Of a DNA stretch of 64,000 bases, positions 24,608 to 36,170 are shown in pieces. Every line of letters begins with the position of its first letter. Positions within the stretch are counted from its first letter, which is position 1. The position numbers were made by a program, and so were the translations under genes. The notes under the pieces were generated by a model, which was not told the origin of the DNA, did not search any database, and was given only the letters and a program-made list of their open reading frames with translations. Origin of the DNA: Ciborinia camelliae (lineage: Eukaryota > Ascomycota > Leotiomycetes > Helotiales > Sclerotiniaceae). The DNA lies in assembly GCA_025890175.1 (NCBI GenBank), contig JANPYM010000010.1:1766427-1830426 (forward strand), in the 5' to 3' direction.

Positions 24608-25684
24608 TTAGAGCATCTTAGGCTTAGAAGGCCATGCTGCTGGTCTTATGAATTGGTCAGTCAAATAGTCCCAGGTGCTTCAAACGCATGCGTCAACTCA
24701 CCGGGTCAAGAGTAAATTTTCCACCGCAGTCTTTTCCCTCGACCTCAACCAAGCATTCATATGCATCCGCAACATATGAACATCCCTTCCCATAACATTA
24801 ATACCCCTTTCTACACACGCCATCCTCAACTCCTCCTCCTCCATCGCCTTCACACCCCCATCCTTCTGAATCAACATATCATCCAACTCCAAATATTCCA
24901 CCCGCCTCGCCACCTTCCTCCTTAAAATCCCATTCGGCAATCCTGGTAATCTTCCTCCTATATAATCCCATACACTACTGCTCAACCCCAAACTCCAACT
25001 GATATGCAACAACTGCATACGTTTTAAATCCTGCACACCCTTCCCAGCCGGCGGAGTCTTCATCGTCAAATTCCTAAAACTAATCGCCCTCCTCTCTTCC
25101 AATTTCTTCCGATCCGCATTAATCTGCCTCGGAATCCGACATGTCCACGGCACCACATTACTAATAGCAATCACCACCAACGGGGTAAACTCTCCACAAA
25201 CCAAGAACACCAGCGCGAATATCGGCACCCGTTTCACATCATGGCGACTTCGAGTTAGTAACTGGAAATCCGAGCGCGAGAGCGATTCTCCTTTGACGGC
25301 AGATGCAATGGACGATTTGTATTTTTCGTCGATGATATTCTGGATACTGCGCGAGGCGACGAAGTTGTAGTAGATGTTCTTGACGCCCGTTTTGTAGAAT
25401 TTGGCGTACGCTTTTCCGAGCGCCAAAGCGTATTTGAAGACTAAGGGTTGGTTGGGTTCGCGGATGGGGAGATCGAGGCGGGCGGGGAGGGTCGAGGCCG
25501 GTCCGTTGACGTTTGGGTTGGGGATTGTTGATGAGCTGAGATATATTTGTGTGTTTGTTTGGAGTAAGCGTTGGGTGGAGGGACATGTGAGGGATAGGCG
25601 CTTGGAAGGTTGGAATTGGGATTTGAAGGTTGATTGAAAGAGGATTGATGAGGTGCGCATACTGCGCATTGTGGTTGTATTCAT
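24608..25684 (-). CDS. Mitochondrial LETM1-domain inner-membrane protein
   Basis: LETM1/Mdm38-family proteins sit in the inner mitochondrial membrane, bind mitoribosomes and affect K+/H+ exchange. The N terminus (MNTTTMRSMRTSSILFQS) is a basic, hydroxylated presequence. A membrane segment lies at about 153-177 (PIFALVFLVCGEFTPLVV), preceded by basic RSRHDVKR, and the C-terminal half has the helical LETM1 ribosome-binding-like region ending HMNAWLRSREKTAVENLLL. The simple frame ends at 24698, but the stop overlaps a perfect donor (GTGAGT, 24701-24696). A branch-like CTGAC and an acceptor at 24646-24645 follow, so I model exons 25684-24702 and 24644-24608 (339 aa, tail PAAWPSKPKML). At about 330-340 aa it is shorter than Mdm38, so it is a LETM1-like paralog. 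Divergent from the reductase gene. Confidence 0.85.
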
Positions 25685-26125
25685 TGCATTGGTGGTATAT
25701 CTTCAATTCGTCCCGTTGAATGTGAAGATAGATGTGGTGATGTTTGAATCCAGATGGAGATTCACCTTAGTGGCATTTTACTTTACTATTCTGACGTTCC
25801 TGGGGTCGTACAGGGATATCGATTAGAATGCATCCGTGCACTCATGCTAGTCCAATATCTGAGCTAGCGTTATTCTGACTCCAGCCATTCGTTGTATAGT
25901 GCTTACCAATTATTGGAAAGCCGAAAGGAAGAGGACTATAAGATAACAGCAACACCCATACTCCATACAATTTTACTTGCCATAAAATGTATGGGTCTTC
26001 TTGGGAATGAATATATAGTCGTGTGCTGTCCTGAATTAAAATCTAGAGATTCATTCATTCATTTGACAGTAAACTCGAAGGGAGTCCAACCTCCATCATC
26101 TTCGATATCATAAACATTCCTCATC
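25685..26125. other. Divergent promoter region (LETM1-like / ferric-reductase-like)
   Basis: A 441-bp spacer between divergent starts. No further gene or convincing site seen. Confidence 0.6.
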
Positions 26126-28281
26126 ATGTCCTGGCCCTATCGTATCTATTTCAACCACACAGAAGAGGAGAAAGCCCAAAGACGTTTGCTCCTCGACCGT
26201 TATGGCGTCTATTCTCAACTCTCAATTTTCATCCCAATTATTCTCTATAATCTCTACCGTTTAGCATTATGGGTATATTCCGAGCGCCAACGATCCAAGG
26301 TTGATTATTCAGCTGTTCCCAGCTCTCCTACGTTAAAGAAGAGGAAGAACTCGAAGAGAGCCGCATGGGGAAGAAAGAGTAGAAGTCTGGTTTGGTGGTT
26401 AGGGGACGAAGTTAGGAGGGGTTGGGGAGAGAGGGGTCATTGGATCGCCGCAGGGGTTTGGGGAGCTTGGCTGGGTTTTTTATGTGTGCACAATACTGGA
26501 GATGGTAGGTGTATTTTATGTTTATGGTCATGGGTATATTGAGTATACTGGTCAGAGTAAAGTTACTATGATCATTTGTGTTACTAGAGTTGGATTTTCT
26601 GGAGAACTTTCAAAAGGACGTCCTCATATACGCCAACAGGGTGCCCAGTATCTAATAGTCCACACTATCATCATATCTTCAAGCTTTCAATGTTCAAAAA
26701 TCTACAGTAGAATCTTTTGGACAGGATTGAATGCACCAACTAGTTTTATCATATGAAATGGTTTCAATATATGGAACCAATTTAAGAAATCAATCATATC
26801 TCACTGGCGTACTGCAGTCCGGACTATTGGAAACCCCGGATGGTATTGAAGTGTATTATGGAACACCATGGCTAATGATATATCCAGATTACTTCCACAT
26901 AACTAAACGTTTTGGAATAGTTGCAGCGTCACAACTTCCTACCCATTATGCACTATCCATGAAGTCTTTATATTCACCACTATCCGTACTATTTGGATCG
27001 TCCCATGAGCAACTGAACACCTGGCACCGAATATCCGGTCGGGTCATTTGGACGCTTCTTCTCTGTCATGCCAGTTGGTATTTGAATGCTTTCATCCAGA
27101 TTGGAAATTTATCCCAGAAACTCAGAACACCAGTAGTCATCTTAGGAGTAGTTTCATTACTGCTCATTGACCTCCTCATTATTACGAGTTCAAAAGCTGT
27201 CCGTCGCTGGTCTTATCGTGTATTTTTTGTCGTCCATCTTTTTGTCGCCTTCGCCATAGTTCCACTTCTATTCTTCCACGCCGCCCCTCTTCGCATCTAC
27301 ATAATCGAAGCAGTTACCCTTTTCATAATCGATCTTGCCATTCGCAAACTTAGCACTTTTACTGCCTTCACCACCATTCAAACAGTTCCAGAAACCTCTC
27401 TTCTCAGGGTTACTATTCCAGTCACCCCCTCTAAACTCTCTCACTTCCAGTATGCACCAGGTCAACACATCTACCTATCTATTCCTCCGTCTTCCGTCCC
27501 CACAACCGCCGAATACAACCGTCATCTCCACGAACTCATGTACAATCCATTTACTATCGCTTCCGTTTCAGATACCCCCTCACCACACGTCACTTTGACT
27601 CTCCGCACCCTCAATGGCCCCACTACATCTGCGCTCTCCTCACTCTCTCGCCTCAGCAAAGCCCGGCCCCCACTTAACATCGAAGGTCCCTATGGAACTT
27701 CTCGCAAATTTCCCAATCTAGCCGAGAAATTCGACAGAGTATTACTTGTAGCGGGTGGCGTAGGCGCTACCTTCACTCTCCCCATCTACCGAGCCTTGAA
27801 AGAAGGAATGGAAAATGAAAGCAGACCAAGCGCCAACGTAAGAATGATTTGGGTCATGAGAGACGCAACCGAATCTTCATGGGCACTATCCTCAGCTAAA
27901 TTAAGCACCTCCGAGAGCGAAGACTCCTCAAACAAGGTCAAAGAAGAAGACGAAACAAAAGCCGAGAACACCGATGATGATGGTATTGAAATATACATCA
28001 CCAGTCCCCAAACCTCCAACCAAAACTCCACTTCTACCCCCGAATCCAGCAGCGTCGAAATGCAAAACATGGCAGCATCCCGCAATCAATCCAAAACAAC
28101 CTATTCACGACCCGACTTGCGCTCTGTCGTCGACGCGACATTCACTCAGGGACTAGAAGAAAGAGTAGCGATATTAGTATGTGGTCCTCCTGGGATGGCA
28201 GCAGATTTAAGAACACACGTGGGGAAATGGGTCGAGAAGGGTCGATATGTGTGGTGGCATAATGAGGGGTTTGGATGGTAG
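26126..28281 (+). CDS. Ferric-chelate reductase / AIM14-like transmembrane flavocytochrome
   Basis: Family members pass electrons from NADPH through FAD and two b hemes across a membrane to metal chelates or oxygen. Exons 26126-26504 and 26888-28281 give 590 residues. The junction reads HNTGD-DYFHITKRFG. The ferric-reductase transmembrane domain carries haem-ligand-type histidines (LPTHYALS, WHRISGR, LCHASWY). It is followed by an FAD-binding region (YAPGQHIYLS, NPFTIAS) and an NAD-binding region (VLLVAGGVGATFTLP, and CGPPGM near the C terminus). An acidic low-complexity insert of roughly 100 residues (about 380-480) splits the NAD domain. The 383-bp intron is several times longer than others here. 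No signal peptide is seen, which fits the AIM14/NOX-like branch better than secreted-type Fre proteins. Substrate cannot be read from sequence. Confidence 0.88.
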
Positions 28282-29214
28282 AAGTCAGAACTTAGGTAGC
28301 CTAAGATAGGTAGGTAGCGAACTGGGGAGTTGGTAGCGTGTCCACATGCATAGTCTAGACTGCAATTCAAAAATAGATAGAGAATATTTGATTCTTGAAT
28401 TCGTTTACTTAAAAGATTGATATAGTTTGGAAACTTGAAATTGTTTAGAACATGAAATCTATTTGAAATAATAAAATCTATTCAAGTGATCAAGCCATTT
28501 TCATATTTTCAAAATTTTTCAAATATCATTTGAAAGCTTGGTTGGTCCTATCTCATCTAGGTATCCTCCCAATGAGGTAGGTATTATTTTGGAAAAGAAA
28601 GGTTTTATATCTTCATATCGAATGATCGAATTCCCCAGGAGGAGAATTTCATAGTTCGTTAGATTAATAGCGTATGGCACAGGGAATCGATCATGGATTC
28701 AGCAAATTTGCAAATGGGAAGAACCAGTTGGCTCCTGTTATTTCTAGATACTTCATCACTCCATCGGTCATTCAAAGTTAGGTACACTATGCGCTTTCGA
28801 ATTCAACAGACCCGATTTTGTTGCCCCCCTTTCAATATGAAGCTCGATGTACGCTAGAATACCACCCCTGCAGCACCACCCTTCAAGACACGCTGGTATT
28901 GCTTCACACAATACAAAATATCGAATCTTCGACAGCCCCCCATCGAAACTTTATCCACGAATACAACTTGTGACTCGGCATATTAAACATACTCAGTCCT
29001 TGTCCCTCAAAATAACATCTCTCTCCATTGCCCCGCCCAGTGAAATAAGCGAGTCGAACAGATGCTTACGCAGTACGCTCCATTGATACATCTTCATGTT
29101 GTAGTACCCGTTTCGTTACAGTTACAGACTGAATCCGAATCTAAAAATGTAGCAAGTTAGCTGAGATCATTTTAATTCAGAAAAGTCGCCCAAAGATGAT
29201 TCCTCACATAGTTA
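28282..29214. other. Convergent intergenic spacer
   Basis: AT-leaning sequence with a TAGGTAGG motif at about 28306-28316. I see no supportable gene. Confidence 0.6.
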
Positions 29215-30213
29215 CTAAGAGAAGTCGAATCTTTGTAATCTTCCAACGAAGGCACTCAACCTCATAGCTGTGCTGGTAGTTGCAATCTGTTTACGTCCAT
29301 CTGACTCTTCTGTTGAAGCCAGACGCCTGTAGGTCTGGTCCAGACCTACAGGCGTGTTCTTTTTATCGCTCCTCGTATGTTCTTTCAACACTTCACCTTT
29401 GTGGTATTTCCTAGTACGCACAAGTTCAACGACATAGTCCCTGCGATTTATCAGAGTTAATAGTTTCGATTTTTTGCCGGTCGCCTCATTGTAGTACCAA
29501 TTAATCTCTGCCCAAGACAAGGAAAGATCCACAAGCCGGAAGAGAACTTGATCCGTATAACTAAGTTCTGTGAGGTCGATGAATACAATTGTCGGGGCTG
29601 TCTTTGGATCATCCTTAGCCTCAACCGGTACGACGGAAGAAGGTGTTTGGGCAGGTGGTATATTGAAAAGGACCTCCTTGGTTCCCTCTGCATTCTCAAC
29701 CAAATCCGATGCATTCGAAGAAGGTGCTTGCTTAAGAGATGAGCTACTCCAGTCTTCCTCCTCTTTGACATCATCAATAGGCCAAACCTGTACCCCATGA
29801 CCACCTCTCAGCACCAAATAGTCCGCCCAAGATCCCGAATCATCCCGAGACACCCATCCTTCTCCATTAGCACATGTAAAATAATATTCCTTGCCATTGT
29901 CCTGTCTCAACAATTTGCCATAATACCGCCCCTGTGGACAGTTGGGCCACTGTTCTTCATTAACAAATTTTTCTATTTCCCAAATCGCCTTTTCGTTGGG
30001 CTCAACTCCAAAATGGGCGCAAGCTTCTTCAAAAAACCTCCCTTCCATGTATCTTCGTCTGAATTTCCATACGATGGCTGCCCCATCCACAGATCTTAGG
30101 GGCGTTTTGTATGATAAATTATGAACGAAAGCTGTATTTTTGGAATACACACAAGAATCTTTTCCGCTAGAGCATGTGGCAGGAGATGGGGTGTTAATTG
30201 GCGTGAACTCCAT
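29215..30213 (-). CDS. Hypothetical protein, 332 aa, no recognised domain
   Basis: A single uninterrupted frame from ATG at 30213 to TAG. The N-terminal half is globular-looking and rich in aromatic residues (WKFRRRYMEGRFFEEACAHF, then GRYYGKLLRQDNGKEYYF and GSWADYLVLRGGHGVQVWP). A Ser/Pro/acidic linker (about 150-205) leads to a second structured part (TIVFIDLTELSYTDQVLF, WAEINWYYNEATGKK). No signal peptide or membrane segment. Codon use and low-complexity content look like a real gene, but I recognise no family. A 33-nt near-perfect palindrome lies inside the coding sequence (29323-29355). Confidence 0.65.
   Translation of the reverse strand: MEFTPINTPSPATCSSGKDSCVYSKNTAFVHNLSYKTPLRSVDGAAIVWKFRRRYMEGRFFEEACAHFGVEPNEKAIWEIEKFVNEEQWPNCPQGRYYGKLLRQDNGKEYYFTCANGEGWVSRDDSGSWADYLVLRGGHGVQVWPIDDVKEEEDWSSSSLKQAPSSNASDLVENAEGTKEVLFNIPPAQTPSSVVPVEAKDDPKTAPTIVFIDLTELSYTDQVLFRLVDLSLSWAEINWYYNEATGKKSKLLTLINRRDYVVELVRTRKYHKGEVLKEHTRSDKKNTPVGLDQTYRRLASTEESDGRKQIATTSTAMRLSAFVGRLQRFDFS
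29323..29355. repeat. Perfect inverted repeat, 16-bp arms, 1-bp spacer, within the 332-aa gene
   Basis: ACGCCTGTAGGTCTGG (29323-29338) and its exact complement (29340-29355) flank one T. The RNA of either strand would form a very tight hairpin. Confidence 0.95.
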
Positions 30214-30976
30214 TGTGTGGAAATACTATTGAATGTTGTGGTTTCGACCAACTAGGGAGGTGATAATGATTTAAATACCTTGGTCAGAGTAAGATAAAAG
30301 AATGGAGACAAAATGCTATTTCTCGGAGCAGTATAGAACGAATGTGAATGTTAAGCATGTAAGAACAATAAGCAAATATAGTGTGTTGAGTGGGTTGAGT
30401 GGGTTGAGGACGAAGCAGGTAATTATCAGCTTCATCGAAGGCCGCTACGTCCTTTCTAGTTCTAGTAAATAGCTCATCACCACAAGGACAATCGCAACTT
30501 CCTCATTTGTAGAGACAAGACCGCACAATTGTTGCTTCCGTTTTGTTTGATATGCGGCGCAGGTACGAGTTTTGAAGTTCAAAATCGAATTTGATAAATG
30601 CCATTTATCTAAAGCCTCAACAACATTGGCAGTATGTCCAAATAGAGAATGATTAGCCCAGTGGCCATAGATAGGTACTTTGAAAATAAGATGCCGGAAT
30701 AATTGCAAGATCGAATCTGCTTGAGAGCCCCAGGCCCACAAGGGACCTTACGAAGCCCATTTAGCTGATTAGATGATGTATGCAATTCCGGTGTTCTATA
30801 TACACTTGCAGACTCTTTACACCCCATGTCATACATCGTATAATTCGAACACGAGAAAAGACGTTATGCAGCACAAGCTATAAAAGTTTCTGTAGTTTCT
30901 GTGTCCATTTACTCGCATTTTTGAATAATCGCCTCTGGTATGTACAATTTCCCACCTCGCAATAATAAAAATATGG
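30214..30976. other. Intergenic spacer upstream of the 332-aa gene and downstream of NDUFS8
   Basis: About 760 bp without a supportable gene. A short GTTGAGTGG repeat lies near 30384-30410. Confidence 0.6.
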
Positions 30977-31881
30977 TTATCTATATGGCGCATCAGCTCT
31001 TGCAGCTGCGGCCAACTCCGGCTCCCATTTGTCTCCATTAGCCAGTAACTATAGAATAATTAGTAAGTGATGAATTGACCCCTAGATGTTATCTATGTGT
31101 AGACATACCTTCTCCTTGTTGTACAATAATTCCTCTCTCGTCTCGGTGGCGTATTCAGCGTTTGGTGATTCCACAATAGCATCAACTGGGCAACTCTCCT
31201 GGCAGAAACCACAGTAGATACACTTGGTCATATCGATATCGTAGCGGGTTGTTCTGCGGCTTCCATCTTCACGCTCCTCAGCTTCGATCGTAATAGCTTG
31301 TGCGGGACAGATCTAAATGATATTAGGGCTGGTCAATTTTCGCAAGAATAGAATAACATACAGCCTCGCAAAGCTTACAGGCAATGCATCGCTCTTCTCC
31401 CGAAGGGTATCTTCGTAGAGCGTGCTCGCCTCTGAATCGTGGAGAAATCGGACCCTAAACACTATAAGCACTCGTCGCAACCTTGATATAATCTGAATTG
31501 TATACCTTCTCGAAAGGATAATAAATTGTATATCTGCAAGATGTTAACTACTGCAATAAAGAGGTTGAGACTCAATGGCAGAACTTACGGAGGTCTAAAG
31601 AATTGTTCCAGTACCACGTACATACCCCGGAACATCTCCGACATGAGAAAGTATTTCCCCGCCTGATCCATCGTACTCTCCTTCCTCTGGTCCCATCTTA
31701 CAGGTTTTGGTAGTCTGAAGCCTGGCGGCGGAGGTCCAGCCGGGGTGGCGCCTCGGAATTGAGAAGTCGAGAAAGTTGCTCTAGGTGCGAGGGGTGTGAA
31801 TGTGCGGATTGATGAAGCTGTGAAAGTAGATGCTGGACGACTGCGCGCCACGAGCATAGTTATGGGCTTTGTCGTTGCCAT
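30977..31881 (-). CDS. NDUFS8: NADH:ubiquinone oxidoreductase 23-kDa subunit (TYKY), mitochondrial complex I
   Basis: Carries iron-sulfur clusters N6a and N6b in the peripheral arm of complex I. Five exons: 31881-31589, 31533-31506 (28 nt), 31454-31362, 31312-31109 and 31048-30977; all junctions close in frame, giving 229 residues. A mitochondrial presequence ([19 protein letters not shown]) precedes the mature chain ([28 protein letters not shown]). The two 4Fe-4S motifs are [12 protein letters not shown] (Cys130, 133, 136, 140) and [12 protein letters not shown] (Cys169, 172, 175, 179), all eight cysteines present. The C terminus ends ARADAPYR, as in other fungal TYKY proteins. Divergent from the mitochondrial acyl carrier protein gene, itself a complex I component, across a 398-bp shared promoter. 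Confidence 0.97.
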
Positions 31882-32279
31882 CGTGAGGGGTTGCTCGTGG
31901 CAGAATTGTTGGAGATCTGTATCTAGCTTGATATTCTTTGAGGATGGGTTGATGGAACTTTAAGAGTTGATTTCGAAATGACTTCCTGTGATTGGCCGAG
32001 AGTCGAAGGCTTCTATTGTACGCCACCACTTTGTTTTATATCTTAAAAGGTTGGAATGGATGAATTCAGTCCTTGGAATACCATTTATTATCCCAAACCG
32101 AATTTCTACCAATCAAACTTACTCTACATAACTCTCAAAAACTCGTCGTCGCATCTCCAGTCACGTGCAATCAAAATACGCTAAAGCTAAACATTCTGGG
32201 TAGCATCTCCATAAACAAAATAATATCTACCACCCGCATTATTCACCGACGTCCTTTGTAATACTCTCCGCATATCAAA
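31882..32279. promoter_or_regulatory. Shared divergent promoter of NDUFS8 and ACP with CCAAT boxes
   Basis: The 398 bp between the two start codons contain ATTGG at 31991-31995 (CCAAT on the minus strand, 110 bp upstream of NDUFS8), CCAAT at 32109-32113 (167 bp upstream of ACP) and CACGTG at 32162-32167. CCAAT boxes are bound by the HAP complex, a known activator of respiratory genes; binding here is inferred. Confidence 0.6.
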
Positions 32280-32962
32280 ATGTTCAGAACCGCTCTTCTC
32301 AGATCAGCCCGCAGCGCTGCTACCAAAGCTGTCCAAAGACCTGCAGCAATTGGTCGTCCTATCGCCCCAAGTTCTTTCGTCACAAAATCTCAATTCGCCC
32401 CATCAGCTTTCCAAGCTGCAAGGTGCTACTCCGCAGCCGCCGGTCTTGACAAGGCAGAAGTCGAGGGCAGAATCCTTTCTTTACTGACCAACTTCGACAA
32501 AGTGAGTGCGCTAGATGAACCTTTCGCTGGGAGAGTACTAACATGATCTTCAGGTTTCGGACCCAACGAAGGTATGATATTCGATAGAGCCGAGGATCGG
32601 GACATTTTGATTGACAACGGATAGCTTTCGGCAAGTGCGCACTTCTCGAATGATCTTGGGTTAGATAGCCTGGACACTGTAGAGGTTGTTATGGCTATCG
32701 AGGAGGTTTGTACAAGAGAATCACTACAGAAGACTGGAGACTGATGCGGTTACAGGAATTCAGCATTGAGATCCCAGATAAGGATGCGGATTCTATCCTC
32801 AGTGGTATGTTTTCTTGGTGGAAATGTCAAAGGGAATGATAATCTAACAAATCTCAATAGTTGACCAAGCTGTCGAATATATCCTCCACCAACCAGATGG
32901 TTAGTTTATGACAGCATTTCATGAGGAAGACATAAGAGCTAACAGCTTTCACAGCTCACTAG
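32280..32962 (+). CDS. ACP1: Mitochondrial acyl carrier protein (complex I subunit)
   Basis: Carries acyl chains on 4'-phosphopantetheine for mitochondrial fatty acid and lipoate synthesis, supports Fe-S assembly and is a structural part of complex I. Six exons: 32280-32501, 32554-32571 (an 18-nt micro-exon, VSDPTK), 32625-32705, 32756-32804, 32861-32899 and 32955-32962 (8 nt including the stop). Together they encode 138 residues with every junction in frame. The presequence ends near RCYSAAAG. The prosthetic-group serine is Ser95 in DLGLDSLDTVEVVMAIEE, followed by the conserved EFSIEIPDKDAD helix. Exon density is very high for so short a gene. Divergent from NDUFS8. Confidence 0.97.
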
Positions 32963-33656
32963 ATTATGGAATTGTATAATATGAGGACGGTCGAGATGAC
33001 AAAAAGACAATGGCTGGTTCATGGGTCATGAATGAGATATAACTCGTGAATGGGCGGCAATACAAGGGAGGGGGGCACTTGTACAAGCTTCGATGCGTTC
33101 ATAGAAGTGATATGATTCAATGCGCCTGTAAAAATGTTTAGACCATCTTGCTCAAAAATCCTCGTTTCCCTCCTCATGTGAATCATCATGTGAAAAGCAT
33201 GAAGATGAAGATATATTAGGTTTAAAGTCCATCATATTCCTTTTGTTAAGAACTTTTTCCCTATGAGCCCTTGTAATTTAATTGTCCACTTCCCCGGTTC
33301 AAAGAAGTTCTCTAATAAAATCTTAGCGTGGTTCAATTGGGCCATCCCTGTTCTTCCACGCACCTCAAAGCTCTACATAACAATTCGAAGTTTCGAACCC
33401 TCATACATGATACCACCCATTTGCCCCGCCCACTTTTTAACTATTGATACCAAAAAAAGACGAATTCAAGAATCTAGAACCTCGAGATCAATTCATCCAT
33501 CAACAAAAGGAAATATAAACTACTGGCGGAATTGCTTTTGTGAGCGGTAACGCCGCTGTCTCACTGCAAAGAGGACAAAAATCCATCCCCCTTTGCTTAA
33601 TTTCTCACGACAACCCATACATTTACATCAAATACTACACATACAATCGACGACCA
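32963..33656. other. Spacer between ACP and VPS74
   Basis: Includes the ACP 3' flank and the VPS74 promoter/leader. I see no additional gene. The open frame running into VPS74 from 33540 has its better start at 33657. Confidence 0.6.
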
Positions 33657-34845
33657 ATGTCTTCTGGACTCACACGCAGAAGAGGCGGCGGAGGAGGGGC
33701 TGGCGATACGGAAAATGGAGAGTCGAGTCGTGTTGCATCACCGGCGCCCAAGGCCGGCAATTCACGCGATACCAGCGGTCCCGAGACGTCATATGAGAGC
33801 GGCGAAAATGGACACAAGATTGCCTTTGACCCTAGAGATATTAGCGAAAGTGCTGAACGAAGCAAACAACCTAAATTGACGTTGATGGAGGAGGTCTTGC
33901 TGCTGGGATTGAAGGATAAGCAAGTAGGTGGCTTGATCTGAACAGGTGGTGGTTTGAGGATCTGCGACGAATACTAATGATGTTTTCTAGGGATACCTTT
34001 CGTTCTGGAATGATAATATTTCTTATGCGCTTCGTGGATGTATTGTCATTGAGCTGGCGTTCAGAGGGCGCGTGAGCATGCAGAAGGATTCTTCGAGGAG
34101 GCGATTTCCCCTAGCGGACAGAGTAATTGAGGTTATTGATGATACTTTGACTGGGGAGGTACTTTTAGATGAAGCGCTGAAAATGATGAAAGCAAGTGAG
34201 AAGATGAGTGTCAGTTCATGGATTGATTTGATGAGTGGTAAGAATTCGATATTTCGCACATTGTGAAAGCCTCAACATTGACATCATTTACCAGGAGAGA
34301 CATGGAATCTTATGAAAATCGGATATCAATTGAAACAAGTCCGAGAACGATTAGCTAAAGGATTAGTCGACAAGGGAATTTTAAGGACCGAGAAGAGAAA
34401 CTTCCTTTTGTTCGATATGGCGACACATCCCGTAGCAGATGGTGGAGCAAAGGAAGAGATTAGAAGAAGGGTCCGAAATGTCCTCACACAACGAACAGTT
34501 GTCCTTCCTGGCAGTCAATTCCTCCCCGAAAACCTCGAATTCAGATACGTCAGAACAATTGCCATGGTATGTGCTGCATATGCAGCCAACGTATTAGAGA
34601 ATGCTCTCGCATCACTCGGTCACGAATCCAGAGAACGAGCATTCGCCCAAGTGGATGAGTTATTGGCAGAGTATAGTCAATGGCCATTTGGAAAGAGAGC
34701 GGGAGGCTCAGCAGGCATCGGTGCAAATTTGGGACAGGTCATCACAGATGTATGTACCATTCTCAATTTACCCATTACCCCTGTCGATCCTATCAAAATG
34801 GCAAGTACTAATCCGCAAATAGGAGGTGAACAATGGAAAGGATAA
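33657..34845 (+). CDS. VPS74: GOLPH3/Vps74 family PI4P-binding Golgi adaptor
   Basis: Vps74 binds PI4P on Golgi membranes and retains glycosyltransferases by linking them to COPI. Exons 33657-33923, 33991-34237 and 34295-34845 give 354 residues. The N-terminal 70 residues are basic, Gly-rich and disordered ([11 protein letters not shown]). The GOLPH3 domain follows: [43 protein letters not shown], a [13 protein letters not shown] segment, and [13 protein letters not shown] across intron 2. Next are [20 protein letters not shown] and the helix [21 protein letters not shown], ending [10 protein letters not shown]. All domain blocks are present and in order. ATG at 33657 is preferred because upstream in-frame sequence from 33540 has no Met and is not family-like. 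Confidence 0.95.
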
Positions 34846-36132
34846 AGAGCTACAACTCGAAGTTGTAGCCGCATGTCTAAGTGTCTTTACTCGTTTGGAC
34901 TCTTTGCTATAATCGCTTCACGCACATACAATTCAATATCATATTAGCACGGCTTGTGGAGTAGGCTCATCTCGATCACTTTTACGATGATGAAGAAAAA
35001 ATTACAAATAAAACAAACACACGAGATCTCTTGCTGTGCTAGCGATCACATCATTCATTTTCATTCCATTGGAGGGCGGAGGGGGGCATTAGACTATCTA
35101 CCTAGTTCCGCACAGGAAAGGGGGGCATCATGCGGAGGGAGGGAAGGAAGGAGGGAAAAGTCTAGGTATGTAGTCTCACGCATCTGGCCTGGGGGCATCA
35201 GGTACCTAAGGTACTCGAAGATACCAAGGAACCTTGATATGAAGGAAATGGGGCACGCAAGACAGGAAAGGAACGGGTCTCATCAGCGGAACAAATGATC
35301 TAGATAGGATGGATGGATGGATGGATGGATGAATGAATGGATGATGGGATGGGAGCTCTTTTTTTCTCTTCTTCTTCCTTCTTCTTCTTCCATCATCAAT
35401 CGAATCGGATCAGATCAGCCATACAAAAGAAAATCTTTTTACACTTCTTTTCTAACTCTGTTGTAATAATGAAATTTGAAATTTGAAAATTTGAAATTAA
35501 AATTTTTAATCTTGGATTTGTCTGTTTGTTTGTTTGTCTCTTGTTTTCTTTCTTGCTCTCTCTTACATACCTATACACACATACACACACACATACATAC
35601 ACTTTCTCTCCTCCCCATCCTCCCCATCCTCTCCCCTCTCCCCTCTCCCTCCTCTCCCTCCTCTCTCCCCATCCTTCTCCCTTTATCTCCTCACCACCCC
35701 CCTCTCCCCTCCCATCATATCTCCTCACCAACTCTCATCTTAATAGCTGGTAGCTAGTAGCTAGGAGATTAGAGGAGATTAAAAGAAATCAATTCATTCA
35801 TTCATTCATTACCTACCTATCAACAGTATGTATCTATGTATGTATATATGTATATACATACATATATCTATTATACCCATAGACAAACTAAGTTAAGTTC
35901 ACCAACCACCAACCTACCACCTACCTACCCATCTACCTCTAGCTAGACTACCTAACTACCTAGGTAACTACAGATAGATAGATACCTACCTATATAATCA
36001 ATCAATCAATCAACAGTGCAGTGCCTTAATCCACCTTAGGTAATGTAATATAAACATAATGCCACATAATTTAAAGTATTATAAACGTAATATAAAATGG
36101 TATTCTTCCTTTTTTCTCTCTCTTTCTTTCTT

Positions 36133-36170
<38 letters not shown>

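Noticed and set aside
33387..33400. tRNA B-box-like sequence on the minus strand (GGGTTCGAAAC)
   Set aside because: The T-arm stem does not pair and no A box lies at the right distance.
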